From an uncultured Clostridia bacterium (lineage in GTDB: Bacteria > Bacillota > Clostridia > TANB77 > CAG-508): 23,971 nt of DNA. Where the stretch lies: positions 1-23,971 of the forward strand of contig CAORJJ010000023.1 in the NCBI GenBank assembly GCA_948517135.1, read 5' to 3'. The position numbers and the translations under genes were made by a program. The notes below the pieces were generated by a model. The model was not told the DNA's origin. It saw nothing but the letters and a program-made list of their open reading frames with translations, and did not search any database. Shown here piece by piece: positions 7,246 to 14,470 of this stretch (its first letter is position 1; each line of letters opens with the position of its first letter).

Positions 7246-7728
7246 ATGAACAAAATAAGTTCTAAAGCAGCCACTCAATTATATGAAATAATTTTATTAT
7301 TACCTAGTGAGTATAAATCTAAAATTCCAATGACTATTATGAGTTTATTACAAAATAGAAAAATAGCTATAGAAGAAATAAATATAAAAAGTGCAGAACA
7401 TATAAATGATACAGAACTATTAGATGAAACAAAGAAATACTTATCTTACATTTTTTTGAATTATTTAGCTGATGAAGATGAAAAAAAAGAGTTTAATCAT
7501 ATTCTTGATGAAAACGAAGCAAGACATCAAGCCTTGCTAAAGAATAAATATGATACAACTAATATGTTTAGAGTTGAAGAAAAAAAAGAATCTAATTTAG
7601 AAGTAGAAGATATAAGAATTGATGAAGAAGAGTTAAATGAAAAAGATAATGAAAATAATCAATTAATAGAAATTAAAGGAAATAATTGGTTTAGTAAAAT
7701 TTTAGAAAAAATTAAAAAGCTAATATGA
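7246..7728 (+). CDS. Small helical protein with acidic tail, unknown function
   Basis: The product is 160 aa. The N-terminal ~105 residues look all-helical (LYEIILLLPSEYKSKIP, then ETKKYLSYIFLNYL, then a charged helix ending LLKNKYDTTNMF). I recall this pattern as a recurring uncharacterised small-protein family in clostridia, but I cannot name it. Residues ~107-145 are strongly acidic and low-complexity, followed by a basic amphipathic end (WFSKILEKIKKLI). The ATG abuts the stop of the zincin gene, which implies coupled expression and perhaps a shared role. Its TGA stop, the only functional TGA stop among intact genes here, lies inside the left arm of the long hairpin that follows, so the C-terminus may have been reset by insertion of that element. 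Confidence 0.6.
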   Translation: MNKISSKAATQLYEIILLLPSEYKSKIPMTIMSLLQNRKIAIEEINIKSAEHINDTELLDETKKYLSYIFLNYLADEDEKKEFNHILDENEARHQALLKNKYDTTNMFRVEEKKESNLEVEDIRIDEEELNEKDNENNQLIEIKGNNWFSKILEKIKKLI

Positions 7729-7806
7729 AATTTAGGGACGCTCGAAAAATTTCACTATAAGAAAACTAAGAAAAAAAGTGAAACTTTTGGAGCGTCCCTA
7801 AATTTC
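7727..7806. repeat. Long imperfect palindrome, possible REP/MITE-like element
   Basis: The outer arms GAAATTTAGGGACGCTC (7727-7743) and GAGCGTCCCTAAATTTC (7790-7806) are perfect complements. Pairing continues inward with two mismatches to 7756/7777 (TTTCACT with AGTGAAA), giving 30-nt arms around a ~20-nt A-rich loop. No T-run flanks either side, so it is not a standard terminator. Long palindromes with GGGACG-type termini are typical of non-autonomous elements moved by Y1/REP-type transposases in low-GC Gram-positives; that attribution is inference. It overlaps the upstream gene's stop codon and ends 11 nt before the lysS -35. Confidence 0.65.
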
Positions 7807-7816
7807 AAAAAAGAAG

Positions 7817-7845
7817 TTTACAATAATTAGTTTTTGATATATAAT
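7817..7845 (+). promoter_or_regulatory. lysS promoter
   Basis: TTTACA (7817-7822), a 17-nt spacer and TATAAT (7840-7845). It starts just beyond the long palindrome and 37 nt before the lysS start codon. No T-box or other structured leader is visible. Confidence 0.75.
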
Positions 7846-7881
7846 ATATAAATCAAAAATTAATAAAAAGGGGCAATTAAA

Positions 7882-9387
7882 ATGAGTGAAAATGAAAATA
7901 ATGAAGAAGTAATTCAAACAGAAGAAGACATTAATAGATTAATGCAAGTTAGAATAGATAAATTAAAAGAGTTACAAGATGCAGGAAAAGATCCTTTTGA
8001 AATTACAAAATATGATAGAACAGAGTTTTCTCAAGATATAAAAGATAATTATGATCAATATGAAGGTAAAGATGTTTCTGTTGCTGGAAGAATAATGGCA
8101 AAAAGAATAATGGGTAAAGCATCTTTTTGTACAATCCAAGATGCACAAGGAAAAATTCAAAGTTATGTAAGTATAAATGATTTAGGTGAAGAAAGTTACA
8201 AAGCATTTAAAACATTTGATATAGGAGATATTATTGGATTAAAAGGTTTTGTTTTCAAAACAAGAACTGAAGAAATCTCTATTCATGCTAAAGAAGTTGT
8301 ACTTTTAACAAAATCAATTAGAGATTTACCAGAAAAATTTCATGGTTTAAAAGATATAGACTTACGTTACAGACAAAGATATGTAGATTTAATTGTAAAC
8401 CCAGAAGTTAAAGAATCATTCCTTTTAAGAAGTAGAATTTTAAAAGAAATAAAAAATTTCTTTGATAATGAAGGATATTTAGAAGTAGATACACCAATAT
8501 TAAATACAATAGCTGGTGGTGCTACTGCAAGACCATTTATTACACATCATAATACATTAGATATGGATATGTATTTAAGAATTGCTAATGAATTATATTT
8601 AAAAAGATTAATAGTGGGTGGTTTTGATAGAGTATATGAAATGGGAAGAATGTTTAGAAATGAAGGAATGGACATTAAACATAATCCTGAATTTACAAAT
8701 ATAGAATTTTATGCAGCATACCAAGATTATAATGATATGATGGATACATCAGAAAATTTAATTAGAAGTGTTGCACAAAAAGTTTTAGGAACAGCAAAAA
8801 TTAATTATCAAGGAACAGATATAGACTTAGAATCTCCATGGAGAAGAGTAACAATGATAGACGCAATAAAAGAAGTAACTGGAGTAGATTTTAATGAAAT
8901 CAACACAGATGAAGAAGCAATTGCAATTGCTAAAGAAAAAGGTGTTGAAATGGAAGAAGCAAAACAAACAAGAGGATATATTATAAATCAATTCTTTGAA
9001 GACTTTGTTGAAGAAACATTAATTCAGCCAACATTTATTTGTGATTATCCAGTTGAAGTATCTCCTTTAACAAAGAGAAAACCATCAGATAAAAGATTAG
9101 TTGAAAGATTTGAGTTATTTATAGATGGACGTGAATATGGAAATGCATACTCAGAATTAAATGATCCAATAGATCAAAGACAAAGATTTGTAGATCAATT
9201 AAAACAAAGAGATGCGGGTGATGATGAAGCTAATATGATGGATGAAGATTTCTGTATGGCTATTGAATATGGAATGCCTCCAACAGGTGGTATGGGAATT
9301 GGAATTGATAGATTAGTTATGTTACTTACAAATTCAGCATCAATCAGAGATGTTATATTATTCCCAACAATGAAACCAATAAATTAA
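7882..9387 (+). CDS. lysS: Lysyl-tRNA synthetase, class II
   Basis: LysRS charges tRNA-Lys in the cytosol. The product is 501 aa, normal for bacterial class II LysRS. Residues ~60-145 form the anticodon-binding OB fold (VAGRIMAKRIMGKASFCTIQD). Motif 1 lies around LRSRILKEIKNFFDNEGYLEVDTP, and motif 2 is RMFRNEGMDIKHNPEFTNIEFY (~256-277). Motif 3 is GIGIDRLVMLL near the end, followed by the typical ILFPTMKP terminus. The SD AAGGGG precedes ATG 7882. The acidic first ~20 residues are a poorly conserved extension. The frame is intact. Confidence 0.97.
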   Translation: MSENENNEEVIQTEEDINRLMQVRIDKLKELQDAGKDPFEITKYDRTEFSQDIKDNYDQYEGKDVSVAGRIMAKRIMGKASFCTIQDAQGKIQSYVSINDLGEESYKAFKTFDIGDIIGLKGFVFKTRTEEISIHAKEVVLLTKSIRDLPEKFHGLKDIDLRYRQRYVDLIVNPEVKESFLLRSRILKEIKNFFDNEGYLEVDTPILNTIAGGATARPFITHHNTLDMDMYLRIANELYLKRLIVGGFDRVYEMGRMFRNEGMDIKHNPEFTNIEFYAAYQDYNDMMDTSENLIRSVAQKVLGTAKINYQGTDIDLESPWRRVTMIDAIKEVTGVDFNEINTDEEAIAIAKEKGVEMEEAKQTRGYIINQFFEDFVEETLIQPTFICDYPVEVSPLTKRKPSDKRLVERFELFIDGREYGNAYSELNDPIDQRQRFVDQLKQRDAGDDEANMMDEDFCMAIEYGMPPTGGMGIGIDRLVMLLTNSASIRDVILFPTMKPIN

Positions 9388-9411
9388 TCAAAAGATAAAG
9401 AGGAAGAAATT

Positions 9412-9726
9412 ATGAATGAACTTATTTTTGGTGCTATATGGACTTCATTTACAGCACTTTGTACATGGATGTTTTATGGATTTGATGGAGGAACTATATA
9501 TGTAAATGGTGAGGCTGTTTCACATGAAGAATTTGCAACAATGTTAGCTCCTAAATTGTTTATGGGAATATTCTGGATAGTAGGTATTACTTTTATTGTA
9601 GTTGGAGTAGTAAAATCTATAAAGAAGATTTTAAAGTTATCTTATGAGAATAATAAATTGGAAGAAGATTACAGTAATTATAATAATAATGAACCAGATG
9701 ATGATGATCCAATAAAAAAGTTATAA
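9412..9726 (+). CDS. Small two-TM membrane protein
   Basis: The product is 104 aa with two hydrophobic segments (about residues 4-22 and 46-68) separated by a short Gly-rich loop (YGFDGGTIYVNGE). A basic stretch (KSIKKILK) and a highly acidic tail (NNEPDDDDPIKKL) follow. The SD AGAGGAAG precedes the ATG, 24 nt after lysS, so it is probably co-transcribed with lysS, and an intrinsic terminator follows immediately. I do not recognise the family. Confidence 0.65.
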   Translation: MNELIFGAIWTSFTALCTWMFYGFDGGTIYVNGEAVSHEEFATMLAPKLFMGIFWIVGITFIVVGVVKSIKKILKLSYENNKLEEDYSNYNNNEPDDDDPIKKL

Positions 9727-9727
9727 T

Positions 9728-9760
9728 AAAAAAGAATTCTAGAGATAGAATTCTTTTTTT
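9728..9760 (+). terminator. Terminator of the lysS unit
   Basis: AAAAAAGAATTCTA (9728-9741) pairs perfectly with TAGAATTCTTTTTT (9746-9759) across a GAGA loop, with a T-run. Confidence 0.9.
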
Positions 9761-9790
9761 AATAATTAATACTTTAAATGTAAAAAAGAA

Positions 9791-9818
9791 TTGATAATTT
9801 TAAAATATTTGATATAAT
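9791..9818 (+). promoter_or_regulatory. Promoter of the M50 peptidase-tsaD group
   Basis: TTGATA (9791-9796), a 16-nt spacer and TATAAT (9813-9818). The 5' leader of about 75 nt contains two short palindromes before the SD. Confidence 0.65.
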
Positions 9819-9836
9819 AAGATATATTGCTATAAT

Positions 9837-9880
9837 TGCATATAATATGCAGTATAGTATTAATCTTGAATTTCAAGATT
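9837..9880. promoter_or_regulatory. Two palindromes in the M50 gene leader
   Basis: TGCATAT-a-ATATGCA (9837-9851) and AATCTTGAA-t-TTCAAGATT (9862-9880) lie between the promoter and the SD (AAAGGAGG). They could be operator sites for a dimeric regulator or small RNA hairpins. No regulator is identifiable. Confidence 0.35.
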
Positions 9881-9901
9881 TGAATGTAAAGGAGGAAGTA
9901 T

Positions 9902-10645
9902 ATGTTTTTTAACTTTGGTGGTGTAAATAGAAATGTTATTTATGGATTATTAATTGCTCTAGCTGTAATATCTTTATATAATATGGGAGTTGCAGGAATA
10001 ATAAGTTTACTTTTAACACTTCCAGCAGTAATTGTTGCTATAACATTTCATGAATTTGCACATGCATGGACAGCAGATAAATTAGGAGATACTACTCCTA
10101 GAAGTCAAGGGAGATTAAATTTGAATCCAATAAGTCATTTAGATTTTTTTGGATTTATTCTTATGATATTTACACATATTGGTTGGGGAAAACCAGTACA
10201 AATAAATCCTAATAATTTTAATAGTAATAAATCAAGAGCTTTTTGTGAGACAATGGTTTCACTTGCAGGACCTTTAACTAATTTTATTTTAGCAATAGTT
10301 GCAACTATTGCTTATTATGCGTTAAATATTTGGTGTAGAGGATTTTTGCTTACAAATTTAGGAGAAATTATAGCAATATTTTTAAATGTTTTAATTGCAG
10401 TAAATATCGGTTTAGGAACATTTAATTTAATACCATTACCACCATTAGATGGTGAAAAAATTTTTAGACACTTATTGCCATTTAAAATTCAAGAATGGCT
10501 AATAACTAATTATACAACATTATATTATGTGTTCATTATATTATGGATGTTTGGAGTATTAGAAATGATAGTTGCACCTGTAATTAGTACAATATCTAAT
10601 TTGATATATACTGGTGTTGGAACAATATTTTCATTATTCATATAA
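9902..10645 (+). CDS. M50 family site-2-type intramembrane zinc protease
   Basis: The product is 247 aa, a polytopic membrane protein with about five or six hydrophobic segments. The zinc motif HEFAH (H50, E51, H54) sits at the end of an early TM segment, followed by AWTADKLGDTTPRSQGRLNLNP, typical of the small M50B proteins. The third ligand is Asp183 in NLIPLPPLDG. There is no PDZ domain, which separates it from RseP/RasP. Homologues of this short type are widespread and mostly without known substrates. The start is supported by a strong SD (AAAGGAGG, 9888-9895). tsaD follows after 14 nt. Confidence 0.9.
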   Translation: MFFNFGGVNRNVIYGLLIALAVISLYNMGVAGIISLLLTLPAVIVAITFHEFAHAWTADKLGDTTPRSQGRLNLNPISHLDFFGFILMIFTHIGWGKPVQINPNNFNSNKSRAFCETMVSLAGPLTNFILAIVATIAYYALNIWCRGFLLTNLGEIIAIFLNVLIAVNIGLGTFNLIPLPPLDGEKIFRHLLPFKIQEWLITNYTTLYYVFIILWMFGVLEMIVAPVISTISNLIYTGVGTIFSLFI

Positions 10646-10659
10646 TTTGGAGGTTTATT

Positions 10660-11655
10660 TTGAAAGACATATTAATAATGGGAATTGAATCAAGTTGTGA
10701 TGAAACTTCTGTATCAATTGTCAAAAATGGTAGAGAGGTTTTGTCAAACTGTATAAATTCTCAAATAAAAATACATGAAGAATATGGAGGAGTTGTTCCA
10801 GAAATAGCTTCAAGATGTCATACAGAAGTTATTAATGGAATAATGAAAGAATCGTTAAAAGAAGCACAAGTTACTTTAGATGATATAGATGCAATTGCTG
10901 TAACTCAAGGACCTGGATTAGTTGGAGCTTTACTTGTTGGTGTTTCTTATGCTAAAGGCTTAAGTTATGTTACAAAGAAACCATTAATTGCAGTTAATCA
11001 TATAGAAGGACATATAGCTGGAAATTATTTAACACATAACGAATTAAAACCACCATTTTTATGTTTAATTGTTTCTGGTGGACATACTCACTTAGTGAAT
11101 GTGAAGTCTTATAATGATTTTGAAGTTCTAGGAAAAACTAGAGATGATGCAATTGGTGAAGCATTTGATAAAGTTGCAAGAGTTGTAGGTCTTGGATATC
11201 CAGGAGGCCCTAAAGTTGATAATTTAGCAAAAGAAGGAAAGCCAAATATAAAATTACCAGTAACTCATTTTGATAACTTAGATTTTAGTTTTAGTGGAAT
11301 AAAGACTGCTGTAATTAATTTGAATCATAAAGAGCCTAATATTAATAAAGCAGACTTATGTGCAAGTTTTCAAGTTTCGGTTACTAATATGCTTATAACA
11401 AATGTAACTAAAGCAATAAAACAATTTAATTCTGATAAAATTGTTATAGCAGGTGGAGTATCAAGAAATTCATTTATTAGAAAATCATTTGATGAACTTG
11501 CAAATGATTTAAATATAAAAGTTTATTATCCAGAACCAATACTTTGTACAGATAATGCAGCAATGATAGCTGCTGCTGGATATTATAACTATATAAATGG
11601 TGAAAGAGCAGAATTAAATTTGAATGCAATACCAAATTTAAAAATTGGAGAATAA
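10660..11655 (+). CDS. tsaD: tRNA N6-adenosine threonylcarbamoyltransferase TsaD
   Basis: TsaD transfers the threonylcarbamoyl group to A37 of ANN-decoding tRNAs (t6A), working with TsaB/TsaE on the TsaC product. The product is 331 aa. The ASKHA blocks are present: MGIESSCDETS, NHIEGHIAG (metal ligands His114 and His118), CLIVSGGHTHLV, GEAFDKVARVVGLGYPGGP, FSFSGIKTAV, GGVSRNS and CTDNAAMIAAAGY. The start is TTG 10660. It has a well-spaced GGAGG (10649-10653), whereas the ATG at 10678 would be too far from it and would trim the usual short leader. tsaB and tsaE are not in this window. Confidence 0.96.
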   Translation: MKDILIMGIESSCDETSVSIVKNGREVLSNCINSQIKIHEEYGGVVPEIASRCHTEVINGIMKESLKEAQVTLDDIDAIAVTQGPGLVGALLVGVSYAKGLSYVTKKPLIAVNHIEGHIAGNYLTHNELKPPFLCLIVSGGHTHLVNVKSYNDFEVLGKTRDDAIGEAFDKVARVVGLGYPGGPKVDNLAKEGKPNIKLPVTHFDNLDFSFSGIKTAVINLNHKEPNINKADLCASFQVSVTNMLITNVTKAIKQFNSDKIVIAGGVSRNSFIRKSFDELANDLNIKVYYPEPILCTDNAAMIAAAGYYNYINGERAELNLNAIPNLKIGE

Positions 11656-11703
11656 CAGGAAATTGATGATTACCAAATAAAGGAATTATAGAAGGAGAGA
11701 AAA

Positions 11704-12411
11704 ATGTCTATATATGTAATAGGGGATTTACATTTATCTTTTTCTGCTGAAAAACCAATGGACATTTTTGGGTTTAATTGGGAAAATCATGCTGAAAAAA
11801 TAAAGCAAAATTGGATAAGTAAAGTTAATGAAGAAGATACAGTAATATTACCAGGAGATTTTTCATGGGCTACATATTTAGAAGATACATATAAGGATTT
11901 TGAATTTTTAAATAGTCTTCCTGGAAAAAAAATATTATCAAAAGGCAATCATGATTATTGGTGGACAACATTAACAAAAATGAGAAAATTTTTAAAAGAA
12001 AATAATTTTGATAATATAGATTTCTTATTTAATAATTCATATTGTATTGAAAATAAGATTGTAACAGGAACAAGAGGATGGATAAATTCTTGGAAATCAG
12101 AAGAAAACTATAAAATTTTAAAAAGAGAGAATGATAGATTAATTCTTTCAATTGAAGATGGGATAAAAAAATATGGTGAAAATTATGAAATAATTACCTT
12201 TATTCACTATCCACCATTTTATAAAGAAAATGAAATTCCAAAAGAAATAGATTTTATAAATATATTAAAAAAATATAATATAAAAAAATGTTATTATGCC
12301 CACTTACATGGAGAATCACATAAAGATGCATTTGAAGGAAACAATGATGGAATTAATTATAAATTAGTTAGTTCAGATTACTTAAGATTTGATTTATTAA
12401 AAATAAACTAA
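11704..12411 (+). CDS. Calcineurin-like metallophosphoesterase
   Basis: The product is 235 aa and soluble. The metal-binding motifs appear in order: GDLHLS (D8, H10), PGDFSWA (D52), GNHDYWW (N82, H83), HYPPF (H168) and AHLHG (H200, H202). The layout and the WW after GNHD fit the clostridial group of predicted phosphohydrolases related to COG1768; the physiological substrate is unknown. The SD GAAGGAGAG is strong. It follows tsaD by 48 nt without a terminator and is followed 13 nt later by the next gene, so it is probably part of the same transcript. Confidence 0.88.
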   Translation: MSIYVIGDLHLSFSAEKPMDIFGFNWENHAEKIKQNWISKVNEEDTVILPGDFSWATYLEDTYKDFEFLNSLPGKKILSKGNHDYWWTTLTKMRKFLKENNFDNIDFLFNNSYCIENKIVTGTRGWINSWKSEENYKILKRENDRLILSIEDGIKKYGENYEIITFIHYPPFYKENEIPKEIDFINILKKYNIKKCYYAHLHGESHKDAFEGNNDGINYKLVSSDYLRFDLLKIN

Positions 12412-12424
12412 GGAAATTAAAATT

Positions 12425-14194
12425 ATGGAAAAAAGCGAGATAAATGAAAAGAAATATTATAATACAAATTTAGACCTAGTTTTGAGAAAATATATTACAC
12501 GTGAAAAATATGGAGATTTTGCAATTATTTTGCAAGATATTTTTCAAAGAAGAGCTTATGAATTTGATTTTTCTGAAGAACATATAGCAGATGAAGTTGC
12601 TAATTTTGTAAATAGAGTTGAAACAGTAGAATTTGCATCTAAAGACGATATGATTTTTGAAAGAGCTATGGGGGTATATATTCCAGGTGAGAAATCAATA
12701 AGATTAAGTCAAGATTATTACTTACAAGACATAAAATCAAAAACAGAATTAGAATTTGGAACAAAATTATTTGAAACTTTAACACATGAAGTTTATCATG
12801 GAATTGCAGACAGAGGAGAGTATAATGGTTTAGTTTATTCAAGAGTTGGAGAAACATTTTCTAGAGGAACAGCACTAAATGAAGTTTTTACAGAAACTGC
12901 TGCTAATAGAGCATGTTTTCCAAGAGGTTCTAAAGAAGCAGAACAATATAGATCTGATACAGATGGTTATCCAGATATAACATTTGTTAGTAATTTATTA
13001 GCAGCAAGTGTTGGACTTACAGAAAAAGAAATTTTAAGAACAGGTATTCAAAATAGAGGGAAATTAATGGAAGCAATTTCATCTAAATTTCCGAAAGAAA
13101 AATCATTTGATGAGGCTTATAAAATGATTGAAAAAATAGAAGGAAGTTTAGATATTATATATAATGTAAGATATTCAAATAAAGAAAAAACAGAGACTGA
13201 AAAAGATTTAGAAGCTCAATTAATGGGAAGCTCACTTGTAACCTTATATGAAACAGCTTTTAAACTTGCTTCTTATCAAATTGAAAATGATGATAAACCA
13301 ATCAATCAAGAAACTCTTGCAGATGCGACTTACAGATATTCTAAATTGGAAAAGATAATGCAAGATTCTTTAACTACTTTTAAAAACTATAATGCAATTC
13401 CGTTTGATTACGAACAAAGAATTTTAAATAGTGTAGAAAAATCTCAGAATTCACTTGCAAATAGAGTAGCAGGATTTGATGCAATAGTTAAACAAGGATA
13501 CAGAATAACTAATCCGAAGGATTTAAAAATAACAACAGATTTAGCCAAAAAAGGAATGTTACAAAAAAAGGCTAAGGTATTAAACAAAAAATATGGAATT
13601 ATAGTACCAGAAGGAACTTCAGAAACAGTATCATCACTTACAGATGATATGGAATATGAAGCTTATGTTATGAAAGAAGATTTTGATAATGGTGAACAAT
13701 GGGATAATAGTGATGTTGCAGTAGTAATAAAAAGAAGATTTGTAGAAGAAATGGAAAGAAAAGGTTTGATAAGAAAACCAACTGAAGCTGAACTAGCAGA
13801 TACAGAAGAACTTCCAGTAGTAAAAGAAGATATAAATAAAACAGAAGAACTTCCAGTAGTGGATGAATTAGATAAAACAGAAGAGATTCCCCTAGTTGAT
13901 GAAGATAAAAAGAATAAAGGATTACTTGGAAAGTTAAAAGATTCAATAAATATTATTGTAACAAGGTTTAAAAATAGAAATCAGCAGAAATTAAATCCAG
14001 GACAAGGAAATATAGCAAGGGAAGATGATAATTCAGAATATTATGCTAGTTTAGCTACAAAAACAGTTGAAAAAGAAGATCCTTTTTCTAAATATATTGT
14101 AAAACCAAAAGCACCATCATTAAAACTAGAAGAAATAAACTTTTCTGATGATAAAAGTAAAGAAAATAAAGATAGAGAAGATGATGCAAGATAA
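12425..14194 (+). CDS. Large putative gluzincin-like protein with TEELPVV repeats
   Basis: The product is 589 aa, with no signal peptide or TM segment. A zinc motif HEVYH (H121, E122, H125) is followed by ALNEVFTETAANRACF (~150-165). This resembles the NExxx(D/E) helix that supplies the third ligand in gluzincins. Residues ~170-450 are helical and unrecognised. A low-complexity acidic region carries three short repeats, TEELPVV, TEELPVV and TEEIPLV (starting at residues 460, 473 and 485), then a basic patch (~515-535) and an acidic tail. The central frame is intact. SD AAGGA. The domain order (catalytic-like head, long helical body, repetitive disordered tail) is unusual for a housekeeping cluster. 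Function is unknown; it may be a protease or a structural relative. Confidence 0.65.
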   Translation: MEKSEINEKKYYNTNLDLVLRKYITREKYGDFAIILQDIFQRRAYEFDFSEEHIADEVANFVNRVETVEFASKDDMIFERAMGVYIPGEKSIRLSQDYYLQDIKSKTELEFGTKLFETLTHEVYHGIADRGEYNGLVYSRVGETFSRGTALNEVFTETAANRACFPRGSKEAEQYRSDTDGYPDITFVSNLLAASVGLTEKEILRTGIQNRGKLMEAISSKFPKEKSFDEAYKMIEKIEGSLDIIYNVRYSNKEKTETEKDLEAQLMGSSLVTLYETAFKLASYQIENDDKPINQETLADATYRYSKLEKIMQDSLTTFKNYNAIPFDYEQRILNSVEKSQNSLANRVAGFDAIVKQGYRITNPKDLKITTDLAKKGMLQKKAKVLNKKYGIIVPEGTSETVSSLTDDMEYEAYVMKEDFDNGEQWDNSDVAVVIKRRFVEEMERKGLIRKPTEAELADTEELPVVKEDINKTEELPVVDELDKTEEIPLVDEDKKNKGLLGKLKDSINIIVTRFKNRNQQKLNPGQGNIAREDDNSEYYASLATKTVEKEDPFSKYIVKPKAPSLKLEEINFSDDKSKENKDREDDAR

Positions 14195-14215
14195 AAAAGT
14201 AAAGGAAAATAAAAA

Positions 14216-14434
14216 ATGGATAATGTAAATGAAAAAAAGGAAGAGTTAAATATTATTGCTGAATGTGCAATAAATAATAGAACTTTTGTAATAACAGCAG
14301 ATAAAAAAATTTATGAAAAAAACGAGAATAATCAATATAGAGAATGTTCAGAAGATGATAAAGAAACTGAATTTTTAAGAAGATATACTAAAGAGCCAAA
14401 GAGTTTAGATATTGATGATAGAGACGATAGATAA
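14216..14434 (+). CDS. Small acidic protein, unknown
   Basis: The product is 72 aa. An N-terminal beta-like stretch (ELNIIAECAINNRTFVITADKKIYEK) is followed by a highly charged tail ending DIDDRDDR. SD AAAGGA lies 9-14 nt before the ATG, and codon use matches its neighbours, so it is probably real. It sits 21 nt after the large zincin gene and 36 nt before lepA. I do not recognise the family. The charged C-terminus resembles that of the preceding zincin (REDDAR), which may be coincidence. Confidence 0.55.
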   Translation: MDNVNEKKEELNIIAECAINNRTFVITADKKIYEKNENNQYRECSEDDKETEFLRRYTKEPKSLDIDDRDDR

Positions 14435-14470
14435 GAGTTTTAAGATAACAAAGTTTAAGGAGACAAAATA

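Noticed and set aside
13668..13946. Minus-strand ORFs such as 13668-13946, 2840-3043, 16268-16492 and 19690-19929
   Set aside because: They are shadows of well-supported + strand genes. They have low-complexity Leu/Phe-rich translations, no SD and no family resemblance.
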